Counted from the stretch's first letter, positions 1 through 13,130 are shown. The stretch: 64,000 nt of DNA from Frigidibacter sp. RF13 (GCF_026626305.1 NZ_JAPNUE010000001.1:186001-250000); one strand, 5' to 3'. Notes: generated by a model not told the origin, from the letters alone. Program-made: numbers and translations.

Positions 1-1
1 G

Positions 2-3972
<3,971 letters not shown>

Positions 3973-3977
3973 GTTTT

Positions 3978-4002
3978 GTTCGCGAATGTTCTTAAAAAGT
4001 TC
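3978..4002 (+). promoter_or_regulatory. Putative LexA (SOS) box: GTTC direct repeats
   Basis: Three GTTC tetramers occur just after the recG stop, at 3978, 3988 and 3999. The last two are spaced GTTC-N7-GTTC, the direct-repeat LexA operator known in alphaproteobacteria; the first pair has a 6-nt spacer. A TTTACA sequence at 4003-4008 could serve as a -35 element, but no good -10 was found. The start of a 39-aa membrane peptide lies 54 nt downstream of the box. LexA control is inferred from the motif. Confidence 0.55.
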
Positions 4003-4056
4003 TTTACATCAGCTGATCCATGTGAGAACAAAAGGGCAACAATGATGGAGGAACCG

Positions 4057-4176
4057 ATGCGTGACCTGAAAGCCGCCTTTTCCCGCTCTCACGAAACCAT
4101 GCTGATCGATGCGGCGGGGCTTGCCTCGCTGATCGCCATGCTGATCGTCGGTCTCCACCTGCCCGATCTGATCTGA
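4057..4176 (+). CDS. 39-aa single-span membrane peptide downstream of a LexA-like box
   Basis: Small ORF of 39 aa (MRDLKAAFSRSHETMLIDAAG then LASLIAMLIVGLHLPDLI). It has a charged, probably cytoplasmic N-terminal half and one hydrophobic segment from about residue 19 to the end. The start chosen is the ATG at 4057, preceded by GGAGG five bases away. The in-frame upstream extension from 3976 would read through the GTTC repeats and is unlikely. A strong terminator follows about 100 nt downstream. The layout (LexA-like box, small transmembrane peptide) recalls SOS-induced membrane micropeptides such as Caulobacter SidA or E. coli TisB, but no sequence homology to either is claimed. Confidence 0.7.
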   Translation: MRDLKAAFSRSHETMLIDAAGLASLIAMLIVGLHLPDLI

Positions 4177-4273
4177 CCCTGCCCAAGCGGTCTTCCCCGG
4201 GGGCCTGCCTGTCCCGCAGTGATACCCCCCGGGCCGATCCCCAGTCGGCCCCGTCCCCGGTAACCGCAGACTG

Positions 4274-4307
4274 CCGCCGTGTCCCTGCCGGGACACGGCG
4301 GTTTTTT
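4274..4307 (+). terminator. Rho-independent terminator
   Basis: Perfect 12-bp stem (CCGCCGTGTCCC at 4274-4285 pairing with 4290-4301) with a TGCC loop, followed by six T residues (4302-4307). It ends the recG/small-peptide transcription unit. Confidence 0.92.
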
Positions 4308-4315
4308 CTTGAAGA

Positions 4316-4359
4316 GCGGGAGGGCGCCGCCCTCCCGCACCCTCCCGGAGTATTTGTGG
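4316..4359 (-). repeat. Convergent-junction stem-loop element, copy A
   Basis: On the minus strand this reads CCACAAATACTCCGGGAG (4342-4359), then a 10-bp perfect hairpin GCGGGAGGGC/GCCCTCCCGC (4316-4338). The same CAAATAYYCC-CGGGAG box plus GC-rich hairpin recurs at 11041 and 41394. All three copies sit between convergent gene ends. The element may act as a terminator or RNA 3'-end stabiliser. It lacks a clear T-run on this strand. Confidence 0.6.
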
Positions 4360-4373
4360 ACAGAACGTGGGGA

Positions 4374-4808
4374 TCAGTGAGTCTTTGAAAAAGCGTCGAC
4401 GGTTGCCTCCAACACCAGCAGGATCGAGGCATGGCGGTTGGCATAGTCGCGCGCGGGTGTCAGCACCTCGTAGCCATCGAAAGGCGGGGTAGGGACGGGG
4501 CCCATCTCCTTCAACATCGCCTTCAGTTCGTCGCGCGCCTTCAGCACTTCTGCCTCGGTCCGCCCGACCATCTGTGCGCCGGCAATCGCGGCCGAAGCCT
4601 GGCCAAGCGCACAGGCCTTCACATCCTGGCCAAAGCGGGTGATGCGGCCATCCTTCAGCCCCAGATCGACGGTGACGGTTGAACCGCAGAGCGGCGAGCG
4701 GCGCATGGCCGACGCGTCGGGATGGTCGAGACGTTCGGCATGGGGAATGTCGGCCGCGAGCGCCAGGATGCGCTGCGAATAGAGTTTGATGAGATCGGTC
4801 TCGCTCAT
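4374..4808 (-). CDS. NifU/SufU-like iron-sulfur cluster scaffold family protein
   Basis: 144-aa protein resembling the NifU N-terminal/IscU scaffold fold that assembles Fe-S clusters. Two of the three usual cluster cysteines are present: C41 in the SPLCGSTV loop and C66 in the KACALGQASAA motif. The third position, normally Cys in the C-terminal helix, appears to be His (H126 in NRHASILLVLEA). The protein may therefore be a specialised or degenerate scaffold rather than a housekeeping SufU. It stands alone, convergent with the recG unit, and starts 90 bp from the divergent hisI. No suf genes are in the window. Confidence 0.8.
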   Translation of the reverse strand: MSETDLIKLYSQRILALAADIPHAERLDHPDASAMRRSPLCGSTVTVDLGLKDGRITRFGQDVKACALGQASAAIAGAQMVGRTEAEVLKARDELKAMLKEMGPVPTPPFDGYEVLTPARDYANRHASILLVLEATVDAFSKTH

Positions 4809-4898
4809 GGCCCCGCCCGAATTGCCGCCCCTGAATTGCCGCCCCTGCGGTTTGGCCCTAAAGATAGAGGCCGGTTCTGGGAAATCAACGAGACGAAG

Positions 4899-5261
4899 AT
4901 GCTATTTGACGCGACCACACTACGCTTCGACGCTTCCGGGCTTTTGCCGGTGATCGCGCAGGACCATGCCTCGGGCGAGGTTCTGATGCTCGCCTGGATG
5001 AATGCGGATGCGGTGAGCCGGACGCTGGAGACCGGGCGCGTCACCTACTGGTCGCGCTCGCGGCAGTCTTTCTGGGTGAAGGGCGAAAGTTCCGGCCATG
5101 TGCAGAGGCTGGTCGAACTGCGCGTCGATTGTGACCGCGATTGCCTTCTGGTGCGGGTCGAGCAGACCGGTCCGGCCTGCCATACCAACCGTCGGACCTG
5201 CTTTTACACGGCGGTGCAGGATGGGGCAGAGGTCGAACTGATGGCGCCTGAGGCGCACTGA
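4899..5261 (+). CDS. hisI: Phosphoribosyl-AMP cyclohydrolase HisI
   Basis: Third step of histidine biosynthesis: opens the adenine ring of phosphoribosyl-AMP. The 120-aa length matches monofunctional HisI. Characteristic motifs are DHASGEVLMLAWMN, RVTYWSRSRQSFWVKGESSGH and the metal-binding VDCDRDCLLVRV with PACHTNRRTCFY. The ATG at 4899 was chosen because the family begins just before FDATTLRFDASGLLPV; a longer upstream reading frame overlaps the divergent NifU-like gene and has no homologous sequence. The ribosome binding site is weak. Confidence 0.94.
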   Translation: MLFDATTLRFDASGLLPVIAQDHASGEVLMLAWMNADAVSRTLETGRVTYWSRSRQSFWVKGESSGHVQRLVELRVDCDRDCLLVRVEQTGPACHTNRRTCFYTAVQDGAEVELMAPEAH

Positions 5262-5267
5262 CCGGCC

Positions 5268-5549
5268 TCAGTTCAGGTAAAACTCCCCCGTCACATTCTG
5301 CCAGTCGCCCGGACGAATGAGCCTGCGATGGGTAAAGCGCACCGAATGCAGCGGCCCGTCGATCTTTTCCTGCTAGAATTCGATGAAGTGGAAGAGCTCC
5401 GGGTAGTCCGGCGCGAGATCATATTCCTGCCAGATGAAGCTGTTCAGCACATGGCGATGGTCCGGCATCCGGTAGTAAAGTTCCGCCGTGGTCAGCCCAT
5501 AGCCTTTGAGCATCAGTTCGGTTTCCGCCGCCGGTCCCGCTGCACGCAT
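5268..5549 (-). pseudogene. usg: usg family protein gene interrupted by an in-frame amber codon
   Basis: The minus strand encodes a 93-codon Usg-family reading frame. It starts at the ATG at 5549 behind a good GGAGGG site and contains the family core LKGYGLTTAELYYRMPDHRH. Codon 59 (5373-5375) is TAG where the family normally has Trp (ELFHFIEF-stop-QEKIDGPLHSVRF). The frame then continues undisturbed through FTHRRLIRPGDWQ to a TGA at 5268-5270. One G-to-A change from TGG would create the stop. The 35 residues after it remain well preserved, so the lesion is recent, a sequencing error, or suppressed. The function of Usg is unknown. Confidence 0.85.
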
Positions 5550-5665
5550 CGAACCCTCCTTCGCGCGCCTTTCCCGATAGGATAATGGCAGAAGGTTACT
5601 TTCAAATGAAATCAAAACCTTGGCAGGAATCCGGCGGGATGGTGCCTCGCGCGCGCCCGCGCGCC

Positions 5666-5695
5666 TTGCACCCCAGAGATGGGATGAAGTATAGT
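5666..5695 (+). promoter_or_regulatory. Predicted sigma-70-type promoter of gyrA
   Basis: TTGCAC (5666-5671) and TATAGT (5690-5695) are separated by 18 bp. Transcription would start near 5702 and give a leader of about 37 nt to the gyrA GTG start. Prediction by eye only. Confidence 0.5.
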
Positions 5696-5738
5696 GCCTG
5701 ACAACAATATCTAGACAGAAAAAGGCCTGGGCAGTCAC

Positions 5739-8465
5739 GTGACCGACGAACCGGAAGTTCCTGAAAACGCTGAAGAATCTCACCCCCGCATGTTCCATGC
5801 CGGACCCTCGGTCGCGATCGAGGAGGAGATGAAGACCGCCTATCTCGATTACGCGATGAGCGTGATCGTGAGCCGCGCGATCCCCGATCTGCGCGACGGG
5901 CTGAAACCGGTCCATCGCCGCATCCTTTATGCGATGTATGAAACCGGCAATACGCACGACAAACCCTACCGCAAATCGGCGCGTCCGGTGGGCGACGTGA
6001 TGGGGAAATATCACCCCCATGGCGACGCGGCGATCTATGATGCGCTCGTCCGCATGGCGCAGGATTTTTCCATGTCTGTGCCGCTCTTGGACGGGCAGGG
6101 CAACTTTGGTTCGATGGATGGCGATAACCCCGCCGCCATGCGCTATACCGAGGTCCGGATGGAGAAAGTGGCGGCCTCGCTTCTCGACGATATCGAGAAG
6201 GAGACGGTCGATTTTCAGGACAATTACGACGGCAAGGACCGGGAGCCGACCGTGCTGCCGGCCCGCTTCCCGAACATGCTGGTCAATGGCGCTGGCGGCA
6301 TCGCCGTCGGCATGGCGACGAATATCCCGCCCCACAACCTCGGCGAGGTCATCGACGGCACGCTTGCCCTGATCGACAACCCCGACCTTTCCATGGAAGC
6401 GCTGATGGAGATCATCCCGGCGCCGGATTTTCCGACAGGCGGGCTGATCCTTGGCCGTTCGGGGGCGCGGAAGGCCTATCTGGAGGGCCGCGGCTCGGTC
6501 ATCATCCGGTCGAAAACCCGGGTCGAGGAGATCCGCAAGGACCGTTTCGCCATCGTGGTGGACGAGATCCCCTATCAGGTGAACAAGGCGACGATGATCG
6601 AGAAGATCGCGGAACTGGTGCGCGACAAGAAGATCGAGGGCATCGCCCATGTGCAGGACGAATCTGACCGGGTGGGCGTGCGCGTCGTCATCGAACTGAA
6701 GCGCGACGCGACGGCGGAGGTGGTGCTGAACCAGCTGTTCCGATTCACGCCCCTGCAGACCTCGTTCGGCTGCAACATGCTTGCGCTGAACGGCGGTCGA
6801 CCGGAACAGCTGACGCTGAGGGATTTTCTCACCAATTTCATCAGCTTCCGCGAAGAAGTTGTCGCACGCCGCACCGCGTTTGAACTGAGGAAGGCCCGCG
6901 AACGCAGCCATATCCTGTGCGGCCTGGCGGTCGCTGTGTCGAACGTCGATGAGGTGGTGCAGACCATCCGTTCCTCCGCCGATCCGGCCGAGGCGCGCGA
7001 ACGGCTGATGACCCGGCGCTGGCCCGCCCATGACATCGCGCCCTATATCCGGCTGATCGACGACCCGACCCACAAGATGAACGAGGACGGGACCTATAAC
7101 CTGTCGGAGATTCAGGCCCGCGCCATTCTTGACCTGCGCCTGCAACGGCTGACCGCGATCGGCGTCAAGGAAGTGACGGACGAGCTGGAAGAGCTTGCGG
7201 CGAAGATCAAGGATTACCTCGCCATTCTCGGCTCGCGCGACCGGATCATGGAGATCATCGGAAACGAGTTGCGCGAAGTGCGGGCCGCCTTCGCCGAACC
7301 GCGCCGGACCGAGATCGTCGATTGGGCGGGCGATCTGGAAGACGAAGACCTGATCGAGCGTGAGGATATGGTCGTCACCATCACCTCGGGCGGCTACATC
7401 AAGCGCACGCCGCTCGCCGAGTTCCGCGCACAGCGCCGGGGCGGCAAGGGCCTTGCCTCGATGCAGACCAAGGAAGACGATGTGGTCACGACGCTTTTCG
7501 TCGCGAACACCCATACGCAGCTTCTGTTCTTCACCACCGACGGCATGGTCTACAAGCTGAAGACCTGGCGCCTGCCGCTTGCGGGCCGCAATGCCAAGGG
7601 CAAGGCGATCGTCAATATCCTGCCGATCGTGCAGGGCGTGACCATTGCCGCGCTGATGCCCGTGGATGTGCCGGAGGAGGAGTGGGACGATCTGCAGATC
7701 TTCTTTGCCACCTCTGAAGGCGACGTGCGCCGCAATGCTTTGTCTGATTTCACCAATGTGATGCGCAACGGCAAGATCGCGATGAAATTGCCCGAGGGCG
7801 TGAGCCTCGTGAATGCGCGCATATGCGACGAGAATGACGATGTGATGCTGGTGACCGAGATGGGCCGCGCGATCCGCTTCCCGACGACCGAGGTGCGCGT
7901 CTTCAAGGGCCGCGATTCGACCGGTGTGCGTGGCATTCGCCTTGCGGCGGGCGACAGCGTGGTATCGATGTCGGTCATCCGCCATTTCGAGGCCGATCCG
8001 GCCGAACGCGCCGCCTATCTCAAGCAGCGCCGCCTGATGGCCGGCGCGCTTGAGGACGAGGTCGAGGATGACGAGGAAGAGGCGGTCGAGGGCGGCCAGT
8101 TGTCGCCCGAACGCTATGCTCAGATGTCGGCGGCCGAGGATCTGATCCTGACCGTCACCGCCTCGGGCCTTGGCAAGCTTACCTCCTCGCATGATTACCC
8201 GGTGCGTGGTCGTGGCGGCCAGGGGGTGAAGGCGATCAGCCAGGGCTCGCGCGGCGGGCGGCTCATTGCCTGCTTCCCGGTCGAGGGCGACGATCAGGTG
8301 ATGCTTGTCACCTCCACAGGCCAGTCGATCCGCTGCCCAGTCGAGGGGATTTCCTTCCGCTCGCGCTCGGCGGGCGGGGTCAAGGTCTTTGACACGGGCA
8401 CGGACGAGGAAGTGGTCTCGGTCGCCCATGTCGCGGGCGAGGGCGCGGAGGAAGAGGCGGAGTGA
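5739..8465 (+). CDS. gyrA: DNA gyrase subunit A
   Basis: Catalytic subunit of gyrase, which introduces negative supercoils. The protein is 908 aa from a GTG start. The catalytic tyrosine is Y136 ([11 protein letters not shown]). The quinolone-resistance region reads [17 protein letters not shown], so the position matching E. coli Ser83 is Ala97, while the Asp87 equivalent (D101) is kept. The GyrA box QRRGGKG, needed for DNA wrapping, is present in the C-terminal beta-pinwheel. A strongly acidic insert ([15 protein letters not shown]) lies within the pinwheel. The GTG was chosen because the upstream region carries a promoter and no earlier in-frame start. Confidence 0.98.
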   Translation: MTDEPEVPENAEESHPRMFHAGPSVAIEEEMKTAYLDYAMSVIVSRAIPDLRDGLKPVHRRILYAMYETGNTHDKPYRKSARPVGDVMGKYHPHGDAAIYDALVRMAQDFSMSVPLLDGQGNFGSMDGDNPAAMRYTEVRMEKVAASLLDDIEKETVDFQDNYDGKDREPTVLPARFPNMLVNGAGGIAVGMATNIPPHNLGEVIDGTLALIDNPDLSMEALMEIIPAPDFPTGGLILGRSGARKAYLEGRGSVIIRSKTRVEEIRKDRFAIVVDEIPYQVNKATMIEKIAELVRDKKIEGIAHVQDESDRVGVRVVIELKRDATAEVVLNQLFRFTPLQTSFGCNMLALNGGRPEQLTLRDFLTNFISFREEVVARRTAFELRKARERSHILCGLAVAVSNVDEVVQTIRSSADPAEARERLMTRRWPAHDIAPYIRLIDDPTHKMNEDGTYNLSEIQARAILDLRLQRLTAIGVKEVTDELEELAAKIKDYLAILGSRDRIMEIIGNELREVRAAFAEPRRTEIVDWAGDLEDEDLIEREDMVVTITSGGYIKRTPLAEFRAQRRGGKGLASMQTKEDDVVTTLFVANTHTQLLFFTTDGMVYKLKTWRLPLAGRNAKGKAIVNILPIVQGVTIAALMPVDVPEEEWDDLQIFFATSEGDVRRNALSDFTNVMRNGKIAMKLPEGVSLVNARICDENDDVMLVTEMGRAIRFPTTEVRVFKGRDSTGVRGIRLAAGDSVVSMSVIRHFEADPAERAAYLKQRRLMAGALEDEVEDDEEEAVEGGQLSPERYAQMSAAEDLILTVTASGLGKLTSSHDYPVRGRGGQGVKAISQGSRGGRLIACFPVEGDDQVMLVTSTGQSIRCPVEGISFRSRSAGGVKVFDTGTDEEVVSVAHVAGEGAEEEAE

Positions 8466-8614
8466 TCCGCCTTCCTTCGACCCGATTGGCCGTCACGAAG
8501 ACATGCCGATTTTGACACATTCTTAACCTACTGCCGCCAGACTCACATTCAAGACTGGGCATGTCGGACGGTGATCTCGGGAAGGGCGCCGTCCCCAGCT
8601 AGAAGGGGAAGGTC

Positions 8615-8818
8615 ATGGCATATACCGATCTCGCGGGTCGCATTGGCGAAACCAAACGGGAAGAAGGCGCGCTGCGCCGGTTCCTGACGACGTTCTTCGC
8701 GGCGCGCTCCGAGCGGACGGTGACCGGACCGGCGCCCCGCAAGCTCGCAGGGCCCGTGCCCGGCGATGTCCGCGCCCGTGGCTACCTCGACGATCTCGAT
8801 ATCGAAGTCGGGTTCTGA
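8615..8818 (+). CDS. Small hypothetical protein (67 aa)
   Basis: Unrecognised 67-aa soluble protein beginning MAYTDLAGRIGETKREEGAL and ending in an acidic GYLDDLDIEVGF tail. The coding call rests on a strong purine-rich site (AAGGGGAAGG) just before the ATG and on its position between gyrA and trmFO on the same strand. The N-terminal half is a charged, probably helical segment; there is no signal peptide or membrane segment. Function unknown. Confidence 0.7.
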   Translation: MAYTDLAGRIGETKREEGALRRFLTTFFAARSERTVTGPAPRKLAGPVPGDVRARGYLDDLDIEVGF

Positions 8819-8856
8819 GGCTTTTCTTCCCCGACCTCATGGTCTAATCCGCGCGT

Positions 8857-10188
8857 ATGGACGCGCAATTGAATATCGTCGGCGGCGGCATGGCAGGCTC
8901 CGAGGCCGCCTGGCAGGCCGCCAACATGGGGATCCGGGTCTGCATTCATGAAATGCGCCCCAAGGTCGGCACCTTTGCCCATCGCACCGGCCATTTCGCC
9001 GAGATGGTCTGTTCCAATTCCTTCCGCTCCGACGATGACGAACGCAATGCGGTCGGGCTTCTGCATTGGGAAATGCGCGCGGCGAGCGGGCTGATCATGG
9101 AAATGGCCACGCGCCACCGCTTGCCGGCAGGCGGCGCGCTGGCGGTGGATCGCGACCCTTTCGCCGAAAGCGTCACCGAACAGTTGCGATCTCATCCGAA
9201 CATTTCCGTTTCAGAAGAGGAAGTTACCGAACTTCCCTCAAGCGGATCCTGGATCATTGCGACCGGCCCGCTGACCTCCTCGCGTCTGGGTCAGGCCATC
9301 GCCGCCGAGACCGGCAGCGACGCGCTCGCCTTCTTCGATGCCATTGCCCCCATCGTCTATGCCGAGACGGTCGACATGTCGGTTGCCTGGATGCAATCGC
9401 GCTATGACAAGGGCGAGACCCTCGAGGAACAGACCGCCTATATGAACTGCCCGATGGACAAGGATCAGTACGAGGCCTTCATCGACGCGCTTCTCGCTGC
9501 CGACAATACCCAGTTTCACGAGGGCGAAACGGCTGGCTATTTCGACGGCTGCCTGCCCATCGAGGTGATGGCCGAACGCGGACGCGAGACCCTGCGCCAC
9601 GGGCCGATGAAACCGGTGGGGCTGACGAATGCACACACGCCGGAACAGAAACCCTACGCGGTCGTACAGCTGCGGCGCGATAATGCTCTGGGGACGCTCT
9701 ACAATATCGTGGGTTTCCAGACCAAGATGAAGTACGGCGCGCAAGTGGATGTTTTCCGCAAGATTCCGGCGCTGGAGAATGCCTCGTTCGCCCGCCTCGG
9801 CGGCATCCACCGCAATACGTTCATCAACTCGCCGACACTTCTTGATGACCGCATGCGGCTGAAATCCCGGCCTAACATCCGCTTTGCCGGTCAGATCACC
9901 GGCGTCGAGGGCTATGTCGAAAGCGCTGCCATGGGGCTTCTGGCGGGCCGGATGGCTGCGGCGGAAATTCTGGGGCAAGACCTCGCGCCACCGCCGCCCG
10001 AAACCGCGATGGGATCGCTCATCCATCACATCACCGGCGGCGCGGAAGCAAAGACCTTCCAGCCGATGAACGTGAATTTCGGCCTCTTCCCGCCCATCGA
10101 CGCCAAGGGCGGCCGCAAGGGCCGCAAGGACCGCTACAAGGCCTATACCGACCGCGCGAAGGCAGCCTTCACCGAATGGCTGTCGTAA
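8857..10188 (+). CDS. trmFO: Folate/FAD-dependent tRNA (uracil-54-C5)-methyltransferase TrmFO
   Basis: Makes ribothymidine at position 54 of tRNA using methylene-THF and FADH2. The 443-aa protein opens with the FAD-binding [18 protein letters not shown] and carries the family motif [19 protein letters not shown] and the C-terminal [21 protein letters not shown] are typical of TrmFO and GidA relatives. The 3' end overlaps gluQ by 13 bp, so two tRNA-modification genes are coupled. The length and the single FAD domain favour TrmFO over the longer MnmG. Confidence 0.97.
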   Translation: MDAQLNIVGGGMAGSEAAWQAANMGIRVCIHEMRPKVGTFAHRTGHFAEMVCSNSFRSDDDERNAVGLLHWEMRAASGLIMEMATRHRLPAGGALAVDRDPFAESVTEQLRSHPNISVSEEEVTELPSSGSWIIATGPLTSSRLGQAIAAETGSDALAFFDAIAPIVYAETVDMSVAWMQSRYDKGETLEEQTAYMNCPMDKDQYEAFIDALLAADNTQFHEGETAGYFDGCLPIEVMAERGRETLRHGPMKPVGLTNAHTPEQKPYAVVQLRRDNALGTLYNIVGFQTKMKYGAQVDVFRKIPALENASFARLGGIHRNTFINSPTLLDDRMRLKSRPNIRFAGQITGVEGYVESAAMGLLAGRMAAAEILGQDLAPPPPETAMGSLIHHITGGAEAKTFQPMNVNFGLFPPIDAKGGRKGRKDRYKAYTDRAKAAFTEWLS

Positions 10189-11030
10189 CCCGCTTCGCGC
10201 CATCGCCCACCGGGCCTCTGCACCTCGGCCATGCCTATTCCGCGATCCTCGCCCATGACATGGCGCGGGCCGCGGGCGGGCGTTTCCTCCTGCGGATCGA
10301 GGATATCGACCGCGCGCGGGCGCGTCCCAAGTGGGAGGAAGCGATCTATGATGACCTCACCTGGCTGGGCCTCGCCTGGGAAAGGCCGGTCGTCCGCCAG
10401 TCCGACAGACTTGATTTTTACCGCGATGCTCTCGCGCGCCTCTGGTCGACCGGCCTGCTTTACGAATGCACCTGTTCCCGGCGCGACATCGAAGAGGCGT
10501 CAAGCGCACCGCAGGAAGGCGCCGCACCACGCTTTGGTCCCGACGGGCTGGTGTATCCGGGTACCTGCCGGACCCGTCCGCGCGGCACGGTATTGCCCTC
10601 AGGCGCCCTGCGCCTTGATATGGCGGGTGCCGTCCGGGCGGCGGTCACCTTTTACGAAGAGGGCGCCGGACCAAGCGGCGAGGGCGGCACGATATCGATC
10701 GCCCCGACCGATCTCGTCGAAAGCATCGGCGATGTGGTGCTAGCCCGCCGCGACATGGGCACGTCCTACCATCTGTCGGTCGTGGTCGATGATGCCGCGC
10801 AGGGCGTCACTCATGTGACGCGCGGCGAGGACTTGTTCGAGGCCACGGCGATCCACGTGCTGTTGCAGCGCCTGCTTGGCTTGCCGACGCCCGTCTATCA
10901 CCACCACCGCCTGATCCGTGACGAGGCGGGCAAGCGTCTGGCCAAGCGCGACGATGCCCGCGCGATCCGCACATATCGAGACGAGGGCGCTACCCCTGCC
11001 GATATCCGGCGGATGGTCGGCCTTATCTGA
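10176..11030 (+). CDS. gluQ: Glutamyl-Q tRNA(Asp) synthetase
   Basis: Truncated GluRS paralogue that attaches glutamate to queuosine in the tRNA-Asp anticodon. The 284-aa length fits GluQRS, which lacks the anticodon-binding domain. Visible are the HIGH-type motif [17 protein letters not shown], a zinc-binding region ([12 protein letters not shown] and [10 protein letters not shown]) and the KMSKR-like motif [12 protein letters not shown]. It starts inside the end of trmFO, so the two genes form a tRNA-modification pair. A CAAATA/hairpin element follows the stop. Confidence 0.95.
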   Translation: MAVVTRFAPSPTGPLHLGHAYSAILAHDMARAAGGRFLLRIEDIDRARARPKWEEAIYDDLTWLGLAWERPVVRQSDRLDFYRDALARLWSTGLLYECTCSRRDIEEASSAPQEGAAPRFGPDGLVYPGTCRTRPRGTVLPSGALRLDMAGAVRAAVTFYEEGAGPSGEGGTISIAPTDLVESIGDVVLARRDMGTSYHLSVVVDDAAQGVTHVTRGEDLFEATAIHVLLQRLLGLPTPVYHHHRLIRDEAGKRLAKRDDARAIRTYRDEGATPADIRRMVGLI

Positions 11031-11040
11031 TCCTTTCACT

Positions 11041-11081
11041 GTGGATCAAATATCCCGGGAGCGCGAGAGCAGAGCCCTCGC
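11041..11081 (+). repeat. Convergent-junction stem-loop element, copy B
   Basis: A CAAATATCCCGGGAG box (within 11041-11061) is followed by a hairpin with GCGAG/CTCGC arms (11063-11081) between the convergent gluQ and ornithine cyclodeaminase genes. It has the same design as the elements at 4316 and 41394. Confidence 0.55.
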
Positions 11082-11084
11082 CCT

Positions 11085-12152
11085 TCACGCCGCCTGCGCC
11101 GCCTTCTTGCGCAGTAGCATTCCGAACAGATCGCGCGGATCGTCCGGGTCGGCGATCATGTCGAGGTCTTCACTGAACTTGAGGCTCTTCGGCAGGGCCT
11201 TCAGCTGCCCGAGCACATAGCGGAGTGCCGAGAAATCCTCGATCGCGAAGCCGACGGAATCGAAAAGCGTGATCGCGCGAGCGTCTTCGCGGCCCCGGAT
11301 CGCGCCAGTCATCACCTGCCACAGCTCCTTCACCGGATAGTCCTCGGCCAGTTGCTGTATCTCGCCCTCAATCCTCGTCTGGGCGGGATATTCCACGAAG
11401 ATATCGGATCTTAGGAGGATATCCTTGTGCAACTCGGTCTTGCCCGGGCAATCGCCGCCGACCGCGTTGATATGAACACCCGAGCCCACCATATTGTCCG
11501 TGAGGATCGTCGCATACTGCTTGTCTGCGGTCACGGTGGTGATGATGTGAGCCCCGAGGATCGCGTCTTCGGCGCTCTTGCAGGACACGACCTTCAGGCC
11601 CGAGCCGCCTAGGTTCTTGGCGCACTTCATCGTTGCCGCCGGGTCGATGTCGTAGAGGCGGACCTCATTGACCCCACAGATGGCCTGGAAGGCCAGCGCC
11701 TGAAACTCCGCCTGCGCGCCATTGCCGATAAGCGCCATCACCGTGGACCCCTCGGGTGCGAGCCATTTGGCCGCAAGGGCCGACATGGCGGCCGTCCGCA
11801 GCGCCGTCAGGATTGTCATCTCGGTCAGCAGAACCGGGTAGCCGGTGTTGACGTCGGCGAGAAGCCCAAAGGCTGTAACGGTTTGCAGACCTTCCTTCAT
11901 GTTCTTCGGATGGCCGTTCACATACTTGAACCCGTACATCTCGCCGTCCGAGGTCGGCATCAGTTCGATCACGCCGACGTCGGAATGGGAGGCCACGCGC
12001 GGCGTCTTGTCAAACAAGGGCCAGCGGCGGAAATCGGCCTCGATCTCGTCGGCGATATCCTTCATCACCTTCTCGACGCCGAGGTGAAGGACGAGCCGCA
12101 TCATATTGTCGACGCTGACGAAAGGGACGATATTGAGGTTCTGCTTCATCAT
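11085..12152 (-). CDS. Ornithine cyclodeaminase
   Basis: Converts L-ornithine to L-proline and ammonia with NAD+ (OCD/mu-crystallin family). The 355-aa protein shows an N-terminal substrate domain (GFKYVNGHPKNMKEGLQT), the Rossmann motif MALIGNGAQAEFQALAF and GVHINAVGGDCPGKTEL, the OCD-specific Asp region. The ATG at 12152 sits 8 nt after GGAG. A longer frame starting at 12209 overlaps arginase and was rejected. The gene begins 1 bp from the arginase stop, so arginase supplies the ornithine that this enzyme consumes: arginine to ornithine to proline. Confidence 0.95.
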   Translation of the reverse strand: MMKQNLNIVPFVSVDNMMRLVLHLGVEKVMKDIADEIEADFRRWPLFDKTPRVASHSDVGVIELMPTSDGEMYGFKYVNGHPKNMKEGLQTVTAFGLLADVNTGYPVLLTEMTILTALRTAAMSALAAKWLAPEGSTVMALIGNGAQAEFQALAFQAICGVNEVRLYDIDPAATMKCAKNLGGSGLKVVSCKSAEDAILGAHIITTVTADKQYATILTDNMVGSGVHINAVGGDCPGKTELHKDILLRSDIFVEYPAQTRIEGEIQQLAEDYPVKELWQVMTGAIRGREDARAITLFDSVGFAIEDFSALRYVLGQLKALPKSLKFSEDLDMIADPDDPRDLFGMLLRKKAAQAA

Positions 12153-12153
12153 C

Positions 12154-13077
12154 TCAGTAGCTCCGCGTCGGCCGGTCGAAGACCTTGCGGCCCATGAGAG
12201 AGCCCACAAGCTCCACCATCAGTTTCGCGGTCCGGCCACGTTCGTCGAGGAAGGGGTTCAGCTCGACAAGGTCGAGCGAGGTGACAAGGCCGCTTTCGTG
12301 CAGAAGCTCCATCACCAGATGCGCCTCGCGGAAGGTGGTGCCGCCCGGAACCGTGGTGCCGACGGCGGGCGCGATCGACGGGTCGAGGAAATCGACGTCG
12401 AGCGAGACATGCAGCATGCCGTTCTCGGCCCGCACCCGTTCGAGGAACTCGCGCAGGGGCGCGACAATGCCGCGTTCGTCAAGCACGCGCATGTCGCAGA
12501 TGACCATATCGCTTTTCAGAAGCGAGGCATGTTCCGCTGGATCGACCGAACGGATGCCATAGAGGCAGATCCGATCTTCCGGCACAGGATCGGGGAAGGG
12601 CGGGAAGGCGTCGAAACCGGTGTGACCAGCGATATAGGCAACCGGCGTGCCATGCAGGTTGCCCGACTGGGTGGTGAGCGGCGTGTGGATGTCGGAATGG
12701 GCGTCAAGCCAGAGGACGAAGAGCGGGCGGCCTTCGGTCCGCGCATGGCGCGACGCTCCGGAGACCGTGCCAAGCGCCAGAGAATGGTCGCCGCCCATGA
12801 TGATCGGGAAGGCGCCGGTTGCCAGCGCCTCTTCGGTGCGGTCGGCAAGCGCCGCAGTCCAGCCCACGGTTTCGGCCAGCGAATGGACGGCGGGGTTCGG
12901 GCAACTGACCGGCGCGAGCCTCGGCAGCGCGACATCGCCCCAGTCAGCGACCTCGTGGCCGAGATCGGTGATCGAAGGGCCGAGGCCCGCTACGCGGTAG
13001 GCGGCGGGGCCCATCAGGCAGCCCGCGCGTTTCTGGCCGCTGTCGATGGGGGCGCCGATAAGAATGCAGTTCTTCAT
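12154..13077 (-). CDS. rocF: Arginase
   Basis: Manganese enzyme that hydrolyses arginine to ornithine and urea. The 307-aa protein carries the ureohydrolase metal-ligand motifs IIMGGDHSLALG, LWLDAHSDIHTP and SLDVDFLDPSIAPAVGT, plus the C-terminal LDLVELNPFLDERGRTAKL typical of arginases rather than agmatinases. The start is supported by AAGGA 6 nt upstream. It is the first gene of an arginase-OCD unit transcribed away from an Lrp/AsnC-type regulator 91-103 bp upstream, the usual layout for a substrate-induced arginine catabolic operon. Confidence 0.95.
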   Translation of the reverse strand: MKNCILIGAPIDSGQKRAGCLMGPAAYRVAGLGPSITDLGHEVADWGDVALPRLAPVSCPNPAVHSLAETVGWTAALADRTEEALATGAFPIIMGGDHSLALGTVSGASRHARTEGRPLFVLWLDAHSDIHTPLTTQSGNLHGTPVAYIAGHTGFDAFPPFPDPVPEDRICLYGIRSVDPAEHASLLKSDMVICDMRVLDERGIVAPLREFLERVRAENGMLHVSLDVDFLDPSIAPAVGTTVPGGTTFREAHLVMELLHESGLVTSLDLVELNPFLDERGRTAKLMVELVGSLMGRKVFDRPTRSY

Positions 13078-13130
13078 GGTCAGTCCTTGGTCATTTCCGC
13101 CATGATGCCGCCCTCTTGCGTAAGTCTGAA

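Noticed and set aside
5373..8429. Minus-strand frame of 1018 codons opposite gyrA
   Set aside because: Most of it is antisense gyrA. Only its last 58 codons are real coding sequence, as the first part of usg.
11085..12152. Second start for ornithine cyclodeaminase at 12209
   Set aside because: It would overlap the arginase 3' end and adds residues with no family similarity; 12152 has a proper ribosome site.
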